DNA of 26,136 bases from CAZGVV01 sp964529155 (GTDB lineage: Bacteria > Pseudomonadota > Alphaproteobacteria > Rickettsiales > SXRF01), in the NCBI GenBank assembly GCA_964529155.1, contig CAZGVV010000026.1, positions 1 to 26,136 of the forward strand. Reading direction: 5' to 3'. This document shows positions 16,424 through 24,453 of this stretch, piece by piece. The stretch's first letter is position 1. Each line of letters opens with the position of its first letter. The translations under genes were made by a program, and so were the position numbers. The notes beneath the pieces were generated by a model. The model was not told the DNA's origin. It made no database searches and worked only from the letters and a program-made list of their open reading frames with translations.

Positions 16424-16458
16424 AAGGCCGTTGCTCTATCCAGCTGAGCTATGGGCAC
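16382..16458 (-). tRNA. tRNA-Arg (anticodon TCT)
   Basis: Read on the minus strand this is a complete cloverleaf: acceptor GTGCCCA pairs with TGGGCAC, followed by discriminator G and an encoded CCA. A D-arm (AGCTCAGCTGGATAGAGC) and a T-arm with GGTTCGAATCC are present. The anticodon loop CTTCTAA gives anticodon TCT, reading AGA/AGG arginine codons. The 3' end points toward the recombinase remnant and the polysaccharide genes, the usual side for integrated elements. Confidence 0.96.
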
Positions 16459-16469
16459 ATGGTATAGAC

Positions 16470-16499
16470 TTTACTTTAGTAGCGTTTACGCATTATAAA
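16470..16499 (+). promoter_or_regulatory. Possible msrB promoter, overlapping a tRNA-Arg -10 on the other strand
   Basis: On the plus strand TTTACT (16470-16475) and TATAAA (16494-16499) are 18 bases apart and would start RNA about 20 bases before msrB. On the minus strand a perfect TATAAT (16497-16492) lies 34 bases before the tRNA 5' end, though its -35 is poor. The two divergent genes probably share this short region. Confidence 0.35.
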
Positions 16500-16525
16500 A
16501 GCTATCCTTTGATGAGGAATAGTTT

Positions 16526-17017
16526 ATGCATCGGCGCACTTTTCTTCGGTTGATGGGGGCTTGTGCTAGTCTATTGATTTTAAGTAAATTTATCCGTATT
16601 CCGGCGGCCATTTCGGCCGAAGCCATCAAAAAAATTACTTTATCAGATGCCGCATGGCGGAAAAAACTCACTACGGAACAATATGCTGTGCTGCGCCAGG
16701 AGGCCACGGAAGCGCCCTTTGCCAGTGCATTAAATGCAGAAAAACGTAGCGGAATGTTTGTATGCGTCGGGTGCGATTTGCCGTTATTTCCTTCTATTTA
16801 TAAATTTGATAGTGGCACAGGCTGGCCAAGTTTTTTCGACGTACTGCCAGGGCATATTGAAACCACGACGGATTATAAATTAATCGCCCCACGCACAGAA
16901 TATCATTGCGCGCAATGTGGTGGACATCATGGGCATGTATTTAATGACGGTCCAGCACCCACGGGCTTACGTTATTGCAATAATGGAGCAGCATTGCGGT
17001 TCATTCCTGGGAAATAA
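16526..17017 (+). CDS. msrB: Peptide-methionine (R)-S-oxide reductase, exported
   Basis: Reduces methionine-R-sulfoxide in proteins. Residues 1-30 form an export signal with twin arginines (HRRTFLRLMG followed by a hydrophobic stretch), pointing to Tat export to the periplasm. The catalytic domain has four zinc cysteines in CVGC (C80, C83) and CAQC (C128, C131), SGTGWPSFF near 96-104, HCAQCGGHHGHVFNDGP, and the reactive Cys151 in RYCNNGAALRF. The family more often reads RYC-x-N-S-A, so Gly154 is a small departure near the active site. A good GAGGA ribosome site lies 7 bases before the ATG. Two genes downstream is a DipZ-like thiol transporter that could supply the electrons an exported MsrB needs. 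Confidence 0.93.
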   Translation: MHRRTFLRLMGACASLLILSKFIRIPAAISAEAIKKITLSDAAWRKKLTTEQYAVLRQEATEAPFASALNAEKRSGMFVCVGCDLPLFPSIYKFDSGTGWPSFFDVLPGHIETTTDYKLIAPRTEYHCAQCGGHHGHVFNDGPAPTGLRYCNNGAALRFIPGK

Positions 17018-17091
17018 TATTCCCCCGATTTGAAAAGCGCTGCATTTTAAGCCGCGCTTGCTTTGTGAAAATGCCTATATATGATAGGCGC

Positions 17092-17769
17092 ATGAGCATA
17101 TCCGAAAGTTTTTCTCAGTTTTATCATCAAAAACATATCGCTAATCTGTATCCGACTGAATTTGTTATTCGGACCTTTCTGGGGCAATACCCAAAATTAA
17201 CGTTGGATAAAAGCGCCTATCCCGGCAGTAACGTGCTTGACCTGGGGTTTGGAGACGGCCGTAATTTTCCTTTGTTGCACGACATGGGAATGCACATTCA
17301 CGGAACTGAGATCAGCGAAGCAATGGTCAAAGCGGCTCAAGAACGATTCGAACATATCCCACTGACGCTTGCGCTAGGCTCCAATTCGTCTATTCCCTTT
17401 GAGGATGCTTGTTTTGAGTATGTTCTTGCATGCCATTCTTGTTATTATGTGAACAGCGGAGAATGTTTTAATGATAATCTCAAAGAAATCGCCCGTGTGC
17501 TGAAGCCGGGTGGCCAGCTGATTTTCTCTATACCAAAAACAAAAAGCTATTTATTTGAAGGCGCTGTTTCGCGTGGAAACGGCCATTATGAGATTCGCAA
17601 TGACCCTTATAAATTGCGTAATGGGAATGTGTTATGTGCCTTCTCTTCAGAGCAGGAAGTGATTTCTGCCTTATCACCTTATTTTGAAAAGTGTCGGCTG
17701 GGTTCCTGCGAGGATGATTTTTACGGCATATTCAATTGCGTATGGATTGGCGTGGCGTCGGTAAAATAA
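17092..17769 (+). CDS. Class I SAM-dependent methyltransferase, substrate unknown
   Basis: A 225-residue protein with the Rossmann methyltransferase fold. Motif I is VLDLGFGDGRNFPLL (48-62), the acidic end of strand 2 is HGTEIS, a later motif gives IPFEDACFEYVLACHSCYYV, and EIARVLKPGGQLIFSIP is the typical Methyltransf_11 post-motif strand. Nothing identifies the methyl acceptor. ATG 17092 is chosen because family similarity begins soon after; in-frame starts at 17071 (ATG) or 17065 (GTG) are possible, and none has a strong ribosome site. It lies between msrB and the DipZ-like gene on the same strand with 74 and 36 bp spacers, so it may be co-transcribed, but a link to redox repair is not shown. 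Confidence 0.8.
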   Translation: MSISESFSQFYHQKHIANLYPTEFVIRTFLGQYPKLTLDKSAYPGSNVLDLGFGDGRNFPLLHDMGMHIHGTEISEAMVKAAQERFEHIPLTLALGSNSSIPFEDACFEYVLACHSCYYVNSGECFNDNLKEIARVLKPGGQLIFSIPKTKSYLFEGAVSRGNGHYEIRNDPYKLRNGNVLCAFSSEQEVISALSPYFEKCRLGSCEDDFYGIFNCVWIGVASVK

Positions 17770-17805
17770 ACGCTAATGTAACGCGTCTCAACGAAAGCAT
17801 AAATT

Positions 17806-19433
17806 ATGAATCTCGTAGAAATCGGCCTGTCATTTGTGGAAGGCCTGGCGTTAATTGCATCCCCCTGTATTTTGCCGGTATTACCGTTGATACTTTCTAC
17901 CTCGGCGGAAGGCGGCAGGAAACGCCCTTTCGGAATTATTTTAGGATTTGTACTGGCGTTTAGCGCGTTTGCTATGCTTTCGCGCAAATTAGTCGGGGCG
18001 CTGCACATTGATTTAGACTGGATAAAATTTGCCTCCCTCATATTGCTTGCAGTATTTGGGGTGGTGCTCATATGGGAGCCTCTCTCCAGGCGCTTTAGCC
18101 AATGGACGCAAGGCGCGGCAAATGTAGGCAGCACCATTTCTGCGGGTGGCAAAGATGGGTTCTTGAGTGGCATCGTTATTGGTGGGTTGATCGGCCTGGT
18201 GTGGACGCCCTGCGCCGGGCCGATTCTTGCTGCCGTATTGGTTCAGGTTATTCGTCAGCAAAATGACCTGGCGGGGCTTTTTATTGTATTGGCATTTGCG
18301 TTTGGTGCTGGGCTTCCTATGCTTTTTATTGCGTTAATGGGAAGAAAAATTATGGGCAAACTTGGTTTTTTTACTAAACATGCGGAAGCGGTGCGTAAGG
18401 CCTTTGGTATTATCATCCTGCTTGCTGTTGCTTTTATTGCCTCAGGCACGGACGTCAACGCGCTTTTTGCACGCCATACCGAAACGCCGCATGCGCAAGC
18501 AGACGGGCCCCTCATGTTGCAGCATGGCCTGGATACAACGTATGACGCGCCTGAAATCGTCGGCATTGAAAGCTGGATCAATTCAGCGCCGCTTACTATG
18601 CAATCGCTGCGCGGGAAAGTGGTGCTGGTAGATTTCTGGACCTATTCCTGCATCAATTGCATTCGCACGTTGCCGTATCTCACGGCGTGGGATGCAAAAT
18701 ACCGTGACCAGGGACTGGTGATCGTGGGCGTGCATGCACCGGAATTTGAGTTTGAAAAAAAGCTGGAAAACGTGAAAGCAGCGGTGGCTGAACGTGGTAT
18801 TCAGTATCCCGTGGCATTGGATAGCGGGTTAAACACCTGGGTGAATTTTCGCAACCTTTATTGGCCTGCGCATTACCTAATTGATCGTAATGGTAAGGTG
18901 GTTTATACGCATTTTGGTGAAGGCGAATATGATGTAACGGAAAACAATATTCNNNNNNNNNNGCTTGGTCTAACAGATAAAGCAGAAGCCGGAATCCCAG
19001 CGGAAACATTCGCTGCGGATCAGACGGCGGAAACGTATCTTGGCTACAGCCGTGCAACTTCCTACCAGGGCGTTGATCCGGTGTTGCGCGATGCGGAAGC
19101 ACCCTACCATTTTCCGCCAACCTTGGCCACGGACGCATGGGCATTAGATGGAAAATGGAAAGTGGAAGCAGAAAAAATCACTGCGCTTGAAAAAGATGCC
19201 GCGCTTCGGCTCCATTTCCGCGGTAAAAAAGTATTTTTGGTGCTGGGTACATTAAGTGNNNNNNNNNNATTTCTGTTTCGTTGATAGTCAATGGAGTGCC
19301 TGCAGCCAATATTACGGTAGACCGCAATACGTTATACACGGTAGCAGATCAGTCTTCCGCTGGGTCAGGAGTGGTGGAAATTCAGGCAAAAGCCCCGGGC
19401 TTAGAGGCGTACGCATTTACGTTTGGAAATTAA
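17806..19433 (+). CDS. dipZ: DipZ-like thiol-disulfide transporter: CcdA/DsbD core + thioredoxin-like domain (two assembly gaps)
   Basis: Membrane protein that would carry electrons from cytoplasmic thioredoxin to the periplasm. Residues 1-220 are a six-helix CcdA/DsbD core with the two redox cysteines in ASPCILPVLPL (C21) and WTPCAGPIL (C136). A linker leads to a periplasmic TlpA/AhpC-like domain with CxxC C282-I-N-C285 in WTYSCINCIRTLPYL and IVGVHAPEFEFE. The C-terminal part is a beta-rich domain as in DipZ proteins. The N-run at 18953-18962 keeps frame. The run at 19259-19268 does not; with 11 bases the reading continues as ISVSLIVNGVPAANITV to TAA at 19431-19433, so the gene is longer than the first open frame suggests. 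The fusion fits reduction of exported partners such as the MsrB encoded just upstream. Confidence 0.88.
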
Positions 19434-19457
19434 TAAGCCCTCTTATCAAGGGCTTAT
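19433..19457 (+). terminator. Terminator-like hairpin after dipZ
   Basis: A perfect 9-bp inverted repeat ATAAGCCCT / AGGGCTTAT with a 7-base loop begins at the last base of the dipZ stop codon. There is no T-run after it, so it could be a weak intrinsic terminator or a 3' RNA-stabilising stem. Confidence 0.55.
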
Positions 19458-19530
19458 CATTGCGGGCATAAACAAGGCATCACACTTCTCGTGGTCATGT
19501 AACACCGCGCTCACACCCGCAACAGGCAAA

Positions 19531-19552
19531 ATTTACTGATAAACCAGTAAAT
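19531..19552. repeat. Perfect short inverted repeat
   Basis: ATTTACTG and CAGTAAAT are exact reverse complements separated by six bases (ATAAAC). The AT-rich dyad, in a gene-free region, could be an operator for a dimeric regulator or a small RNA stem. No flanking gene is close enough to decide. Confidence 0.45.
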
Positions 19553-19626
19553 AGCAACCGCATATATCATTTTATCTCATAAATATGACGTTTACCAATC
19601 CTAACCCTAAGTGCGGCATGTGTTAA

Positions 19627-19769
19627 TATAGTTATTTCAATTTAACATTATACATAGACGAACATAGTGTTTTCGAGAACCGGAGCGCAGCGTACAGGTG
19701 TACGTGAGCACCGGAAGCGCAGAAAACACTCTTTGCAGCCATGTATAATGGTAAAGTGGAATAACTATA
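19627..19769. repeat. Palindromic repeat element, complete copy (MITE- or REP-like)
   Basis: A 143-bp imperfect palindrome. It begins TATAGTTATT and ends AATAACTATA, and the outer arms (TTTAACATTATACAT left, ATGTATAATGGTAAA right) match with few differences. The centre is the exact dyad CGTACA-GG-TGTACG at 19691-19704. The inner arms carry GTGTTTTC and GAAAACAC. The same sequence recurs at 26083. No open frame inside looks coding. The TA at both tips would suit a TA target duplication, as in Tc1/mariner-type miniature elements, but this is inference. Confidence 0.85.
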
Positions 19770-19935
19770 GGTAGAAGATGATACGTATTAATAAGCCTGT
19801 ATTTGGTAATAAAAACAAAAAGTGCATTAAGGATTAATCTGACCATAGCGTTATAAATAGCTATGTTCAGGTTGCAATATAGTCCCTTATCCGTATGCTC
19901 AACATATCTTCTATCGTCAGTGAAATAGCGACTGC

Positions 19936-21603
19936 ATGTTTGATCTGCGAGAATTTTTTTCTTCCGAAGATTTTATGCCCCATGGGCATTGTTTCCTATG
20001 GGAACCGTCGATTTTATGGACGCATGTCATTTCGGACGCGCTAATTGCATTGGCATATTATTCCATTCCCTTCGTGCTGGTCTATTTTGCACGCAAACGT
20101 CCGGATATGCCGTTTCGTCATATTCTGGTGCTATTCGGTGCTTTTATTTTACTATGTGGTACCACGCACGTTATTAGCATATGGGTTTTGTGGCACCCGG
20201 ATTATGGGGTTGAGGGAATTGTAAAAGCGTTGACTGCGGCAACATCGCTTTTTACAGGGTTTGTTATGTGGCGAATTCTTCCGCAGTTATTAACTTTGCC
20301 AAGCCCACGCCAATTGCAGCATGTAAATCAACAATTGCAAAGCACCTACAGGGAAGTGGAAGAGCGCGTAAAAGAGCGAACCGCTGCCTTAGCCCAAGCC
20401 AATACGCAATTAGAACTTGCCTATTCCGAAGCAGAAAAAGCCAACCAAGCCAAGCGGGAATTTCTGGCTAATATGAGTCACGAAATCCGTACACCAATGA
20501 ATGCGATCATTGGCATCACCAGCTTACTGGACAGCGCGAGTATTTCGCCCGAAAAACAGCGTGAATTTATCAAAACCATGCGAAACAGTGCCGAGTCCAT
20601 GCTCGCCTTGATTAATGATTTGCTTGATATTGCTAAAATCGAAAGTGAAACCATCACCTTGGATAGCATCACCTTTGATCTAAAGGCGCTAACGCAAGAA
20701 GTGATTTCCATTCTTGCCATCAATGCGAAGGAAAAGAGCATTGCCTTGAATTTTGTCTACGCTCCAGGCATGCATACCCACTATATCGGTGACCCCAAGC
20801 GTGTGCGTCAGATTCTGATGAATACCATCAGTAATGCTATCAAATTCACCGAGCAAGGCAGCGTGAATGTTGCGATCAGCAGCAAATTATCCGAAGTCAC
20901 GACGGAAGAAAATATCTGTATCAGCATTACAGATACCGGCATTGGAATCCCGCTTGAGCATCAGGAAGAAATTTTCAATAAATTCATGCAAAGCGACAGT
21001 TCCATCACGCGAAAATATGGTGGTACAGGGCTTGGTCTGGCCATTACCAGAGCCTTGGTAGAATTAATGGATGGCATGATTACGCTCTTTAGTGAGTTAG
21101 GAAAAGGCTCCGTATTCACCCTTTACCTGCCGTTAGTACGCGCCGACGCAGCACGTGATGAAAGCAGCCCTTGCATTGACGGAGGTATTACACCAGAAAA
21201 AAGCCAAGAATTTACCAAGAAAACGCCATTAATTTTATTAGTAGAAGATAATCAACCGAACATATTGGTCGCCACAACCATTTTGGAGCAACTGGGTTTT
21301 CATTACGAGGTGGCGCATAATGGTGAGGAAGCCATCGCTAAAGCAGCCCAGCAATCATTCGATTTAATCATGATGGATGTGCACATGCCGGTAATGGATG
21401 GCTACCGTGCCACCCAGCTTATACGCAAACAAGAAGGCCAATCCGGCGGCGTACGCACGCCTATTATTGGTATAACGGCCTATGCATTGGCTGGTGACCG
21501 CGAAAAATGCCTGATTTGCGGTATGGATGATTATATTTCCAAACCATTTAAGACAGACCATCTGCAGCAAAAGATTTTTACGTTGCTGGGGAAGGGAAAA
21601 TAG
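19936..21603 (+). CDS. Hybrid histidine kinase with ETR1-type ethylene/copper-binding membrane domain
   Basis: A 555-residue sensor. Residues 28-118 are three membrane helices matching the plant ETR1 ethylene-binding domain with a constant offset of nine: D34 (ETR1 D25), Y41 (Y32), I44-P45 (I35-P36), C74 (C65) and H78 (H69, in LCGTTH). Cys and His bind Cu(I), the ethylene cofactor. A coiled coil (about 124-176) follows; no GAF domain is seen, unlike ETR1. Then HisKA with H182 in NMSHEIRTPMN, a HATPase domain (NAISNAIKFTE-like N box, DTGIGIP, KYGGTGLGLAI), and a receiver domain with phospho-acceptor D481 in MMDVHMPVMDG and the SKPF lysine. All catalytic residues look intact. No separate response regulator or Hpt gene is adjacent, so the output partner is unknown. 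It follows a gene-free region and is probably transcribed alone. Confidence 0.9.
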   Translation: MFDLREFFSSEDFMPHGHCFLWEPSILWTHVISDALIALAYYSIPFVLVYFARKRPDMPFRHILVLFGAFILLCGTTHVISIWVLWHPDYGVEGIVKALTAATSLFTGFVMWRILPQLLTLPSPRQLQHVNQQLQSTYREVEERVKERTAALAQANTQLELAYSEAEKANQAKREFLANMSHEIRTPMNAIIGITSLLDSASISPEKQREFIKTMRNSAESMLALINDLLDIAKIESETITLDSITFDLKALTQEVISILAINAKEKSIALNFVYAPGMHTHYIGDPKRVRQILMNTISNAIKFTEQGSVNVAISSKLSEVTTEENICISITDTGIGIPLEHQEEIFNKFMQSDSSITRKYGGTGLGLAITRALVELMDGMITLFSELGKGSVFTLYLPLVRADAARDESSPCIDGGITPEKSQEFTKKTPLILLVEDNQPNILVATTILEQLGFHYEVAHNGEEAIAKAAQQSFDLIMMDVHMPVMDGYRATQLIRKQEGQSGGVRTPIIGITAYALAGDREKCLICGMDDYISKPFKTDHLQQKIFTLLGKGK

Positions 21604-21779
21604 TCTAATATTTTGGCAAATAAAGATATTTCTTTCCAGTTGCGGCTAAAATTTAAAGCCCTTTATTTTTATTTGATAAGTATGTGCATGCTGTTGCTAT
21701 GGAATTGCCGGCAATAGTCGCCACCTTATCTCCTTAGTTTAAGACTTTATTATCTCTTTGTTTTCAGAATAATACAGGC

Positions 21780-24452
21780 ATGTATCGCAAACGTAAACCA
21801 CGCCGCAATCGCCGATGGGTCGCCCTGTTTTTCCTGCTGGTATTCGCTGGAGCAGGCTGGCTATGGGGTGGTGCGTTCTTTCCTGCTGAACACATGCGTG
21901 ATGTGGCTGTAAATCAACTCAACCGTATTACAGGTCAGCAGCTTACTGTTAAAGGCGCGCCATATTTTACCTTATGTCCTACCCCTACGCTTACCTTGCC
22001 ACTGATAGAAATTATTCCGCAAGGCACAGGCGCTGAGCAAGCACCACACTTGCGGGCCGAAAATTTAGTGCTCGGATTTTCCTGGGGAAGCATTGTAAAC
22101 GGCGAGCCAGTACTAACGTCGTTAGCGTTAAATGGTCCTGCGCTGGAATTAATACGTGCGGAAGATGCACTTCCTGTCATCGGCTGGTTAAGTGCGGGAG
22201 CAGATATTACGGGTTTGTCGCAATTTAATTCGTTTATCATCAATAATGGCCGCATTGTTCTTTCGGATGCTAGCCGTGAAGCATCTGAGCGCATTGAGCA
22301 ATTTACTCTGGTCGGCAAACGTGATGGGGAAGGATTTGTCTTACACGGCCAAGGCCGTTATCGTGCTATCCCCCTGCAATGGGAGGCCAATGTTCATGGT
22401 GCTAAATTAGAAGCAAGCATTGCGCATGACGCACAAACCTTCCTGCATTTCGCGGGCAATTGGCAAGGCCATGGCGAAGCGCTGGTACTGGCCGGTGCGC
22501 TGAATGCCGCAATTGCTGATGCGGCATTGCTAAGCGCAGCTCCAGCACCGGAGAAAACAGCAAATTCAGCGCATACACCTGCGTATCCTGTTGGATTTAA
22601 CGGCACATTGCATTTCTCGCGTGCTGAAAATATATTGCATATAAGCGACATTGCATTCACCACGGCAGATGGCACAGGGAAGGGTGATGTTGGCATCGCA
22701 CTTGGTCAGCGTGCCAATGTATTGCTCAGCTTGTCCTTCTCCAAACTCGCCGTGCCGATTGAATGGCTGAGTTTGTTATTTTCCTCACCTGCTACCAGCC
22801 CAGAGCATGGCGGAAAAAATGTGTATGCCACGGAAGAAAAAGCATTGCCTGCGGATTATGATGTAACCTTGGACGTAACCGCGGATACGCTGTCCATGGA
22901 ACGCCGCAATGTCGCCAAATTTGCACTCAAAACGGTGCTTAAAGAAGGTAAGCTCACGGTCAATCAGCTTAATTTCGCATTGCCTGGAAATGGGGATGTT
23001 GCCATGCAAGGTGAAATCATTGACACGGCCAATGGCCAGGGTGAGAGCTTGCGCAACTTACTTGCATTATTTGACCCCGCTGCCAATAGCCTGCCTGAAC
23101 AAAGCTTTGGTAAATTTTCCATCGCTTCCAATATGTTCATTTCCTCCGGCCAATTGCGGCTATCTGAAGCTAACGTGATGCTAGGCGAATTAAATCTGCA
23201 AGGTGGATTAGTTACCTATTTTGAAAACAAACCGCGCGTTGAAGCTGATATATTGCTTAAAGACATCAACCTCGATTATTTTCGCAACGCCTGGCGCGGG
23301 GAACAGCAGCGCAAAGGCACACATGATTTTATTTTCCGCGTAAACAGCAACGTGGATTTCAACTGGCTGCGCCAACTAACTCCCCTCATAGACCTGAAAA
23401 TTCGCCTGCACAATTTCACGTTCCTGGACCGGCGTGGTGATACTGCTTCCATGCGCTTATACGCGCAGCAAAACCAATTGGGCTTGCGTGATATCGACAT
23501 GCATTATCCCGAGGGCAATGTAAAAGGCAGCATTGCGATCACCCTGCAAGAAGCAGCAGACATTGCCATACAATTGGAGACGCCATTTTTTGACACGGGC
23601 TATTTCTCAGAAAATGAAACCGTTGCTACCACGCCGCTGGTCAACACGGCAGATGCACAGCATCGCTGGTCAGATAAGTTGTTTGATTTTGGTTGGATGA
23701 TTGGTGTGGCCGGAAAAATCAATCTAAAAGCCGCTGAATTTATCCACCAAGGTGTGCGATACGGGCATCTGGCGCTAGAGGGCGATTTAAAAAATGAGCG
23801 TTTCCAGTGCTCCAAACTCAGTTTTGAGCATTTTGGCGGGCGCATTGATGCAACGGGAACCTTGCTCGGTGGAAAGGTGCCCGGTCTATCGGCCAGCTTT
23901 ACTTTATACAATGCCGGTCTTTCTGAGCTCTTATCCAGCTTCAGTAACCTAAGTGAACCTAACGGCCGCATTAGTATCAGCGGCACGGTAGTAACTTCCG
24001 GTATTCATTTCCTGTCCTGGATTGAACAGGCCGATGCTAAACTCATCATCGCTGCGCGTGGTGTCAGCGTTCCGCATTTTAATTTGCAAGGTGTGGTAAA
24101 TGCGGTGAATACCTCTAGCTCTGTGGCGCAAGTAGTGAATAATGTAGAACGTATCCTTCCCTCCGGTAACACTGAGATGAGCATAGATGGCAATATCAAC
24201 CTGCTGCAAGGCATACTCAATGCGCCAAGCTTGAAATTGCGGGCAGGGCCGGCAGTTGGGACGCTCGCCGGTGAATGGCGACTGATTCCCTGGAGCCTAC
24301 GCTTAACCACGCTCTGGCAATTGCCGCAATTGGCATCGGAAACGGTTCCCACACTCACACTCGACGTGGCGGGAACGCCGGAAGCGCATGTGCTGAAAAC
24401 TGACACTTCCGCACTGGAAGCGTATGTTGCCAAGCGCATCGTAGGTGAATAA
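21780..24452 (+). CDS. AsmA-family envelope protein
   Basis: An 890-residue protein with a basic N-terminus (RKRKPRRNRR), a single membrane anchor at about 13-34 and a long, beta-rich periplasmic part. The first segment (NRITGQQLTVKG, LTLPLIEIIP, LRAENLVLGFSWGSIVNGEP) is the AsmA opening, and the C-terminal third (FEHFGGRIDATGTLLGG, ISISGTVVTSGIHF) is the AsmA-like repeat. AsmA-type proteins are thought to be bridge-like carriers moving phospholipid between inner and outer membrane. It ends 1 nt before bioA, with the bioA ribosome site inside its last codons, so the two are co-transcribed although unrelated in function. Full length, no disruption seen. Confidence 0.88.
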   Translation: MYRKRKPRRNRRWVALFFLLVFAGAGWLWGGAFFPAEHMRDVAVNQLNRITGQQLTVKGAPYFTLCPTPTLTLPLIEIIPQGTGAEQAPHLRAENLVLGFSWGSIVNGEPVLTSLALNGPALELIRAEDALPVIGWLSAGADITGLSQFNSFIINNGRIVLSDASREASERIEQFTLVGKRDGEGFVLHGQGRYRAIPLQWEANVHGAKLEASIAHDAQTFLHFAGNWQGHGEALVLAGALNAAIADAALLSAAPAPEKTANSAHTPAYPVGFNGTLHFSRAENILHISDIAFTTADGTGKGDVGIALGQRANVLLSLSFSKLAVPIEWLSLLFSSPATSPEHGGKNVYATEEKALPADYDVTLDVTADTLSMERRNVAKFALKTVLKEGKLTVNQLNFALPGNGDVAMQGEIIDTANGQGESLRNLLALFDPAANSLPEQSFGKFSIASNMFISSGQLRLSEANVMLGELNLQGGLVTYFENKPRVEADILLKDINLDYFRNAWRGEQQRKGTHDFIFRVNSNVDFNWLRQLTPLIDLKIRLHNFTFLDRRGDTASMRLYAQQNQLGLRDIDMHYPEGNVKGSIAITLQEAADIAIQLETPFFDTGYFSENETVATTPLVNTADAQHRWSDKLFDFGWMIGVAGKINLKAAEFIHQGVRYGHLALEGDLKNERFQCSKLSFEHFGGRIDATGTLLGGKVPGLSASFTLYNAGLSELLSSFSNLSEPNGRISISGTVVTSGIHFLSWIEQADAKLIIAARGVSVPHFNLQGVVNAVNTSSSVAQVVNNVERILPSGNTEMSIDGNINLLQGILNAPSLKLRAGPAVGTLAGEWRLIPWSLRLTTLWQLPQLASETVPTLTLDVAGTPEAHVLKTDTSALEAYVAKRIVGE

Positions 24453-24453
24453 T

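Larger units (their letters stand above)
19434..19935. other. Intergenic region, 502 bp, no gene
   Basis: Between dipZ and the hybrid kinase I find no coding sequence. It holds the dipZ hairpin, a perfect 8-bp inverted repeat (19531-19552) and the 143-bp palindromic element (19627-19769). The last 165 bp before the kinase must contain its promoter; a weak candidate is TTGCAA (19872-19877), 16 bases, TATGCT (19894-19899). The kinase ATG has no clear ribosome site. Confidence 0.6.

Noticed and set aside
16293..16553. Plus ORF containing GIRTPDLRLRRP
   Set aside because: This is the second antisense reading of tRNA-Arg, not a protein.
17033..17056. AAGCGC/GCGCTT inverted repeat after msrB as a terminator
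   Set aside because: Only 6 bp with a 12-base loop and no T-run.
19637..19846. 69-residue minus ORF in the palindromic repeat
   Set aside because: It is a by-product of the near-palindromic DNA; no protein-like pattern and no ribosome site.
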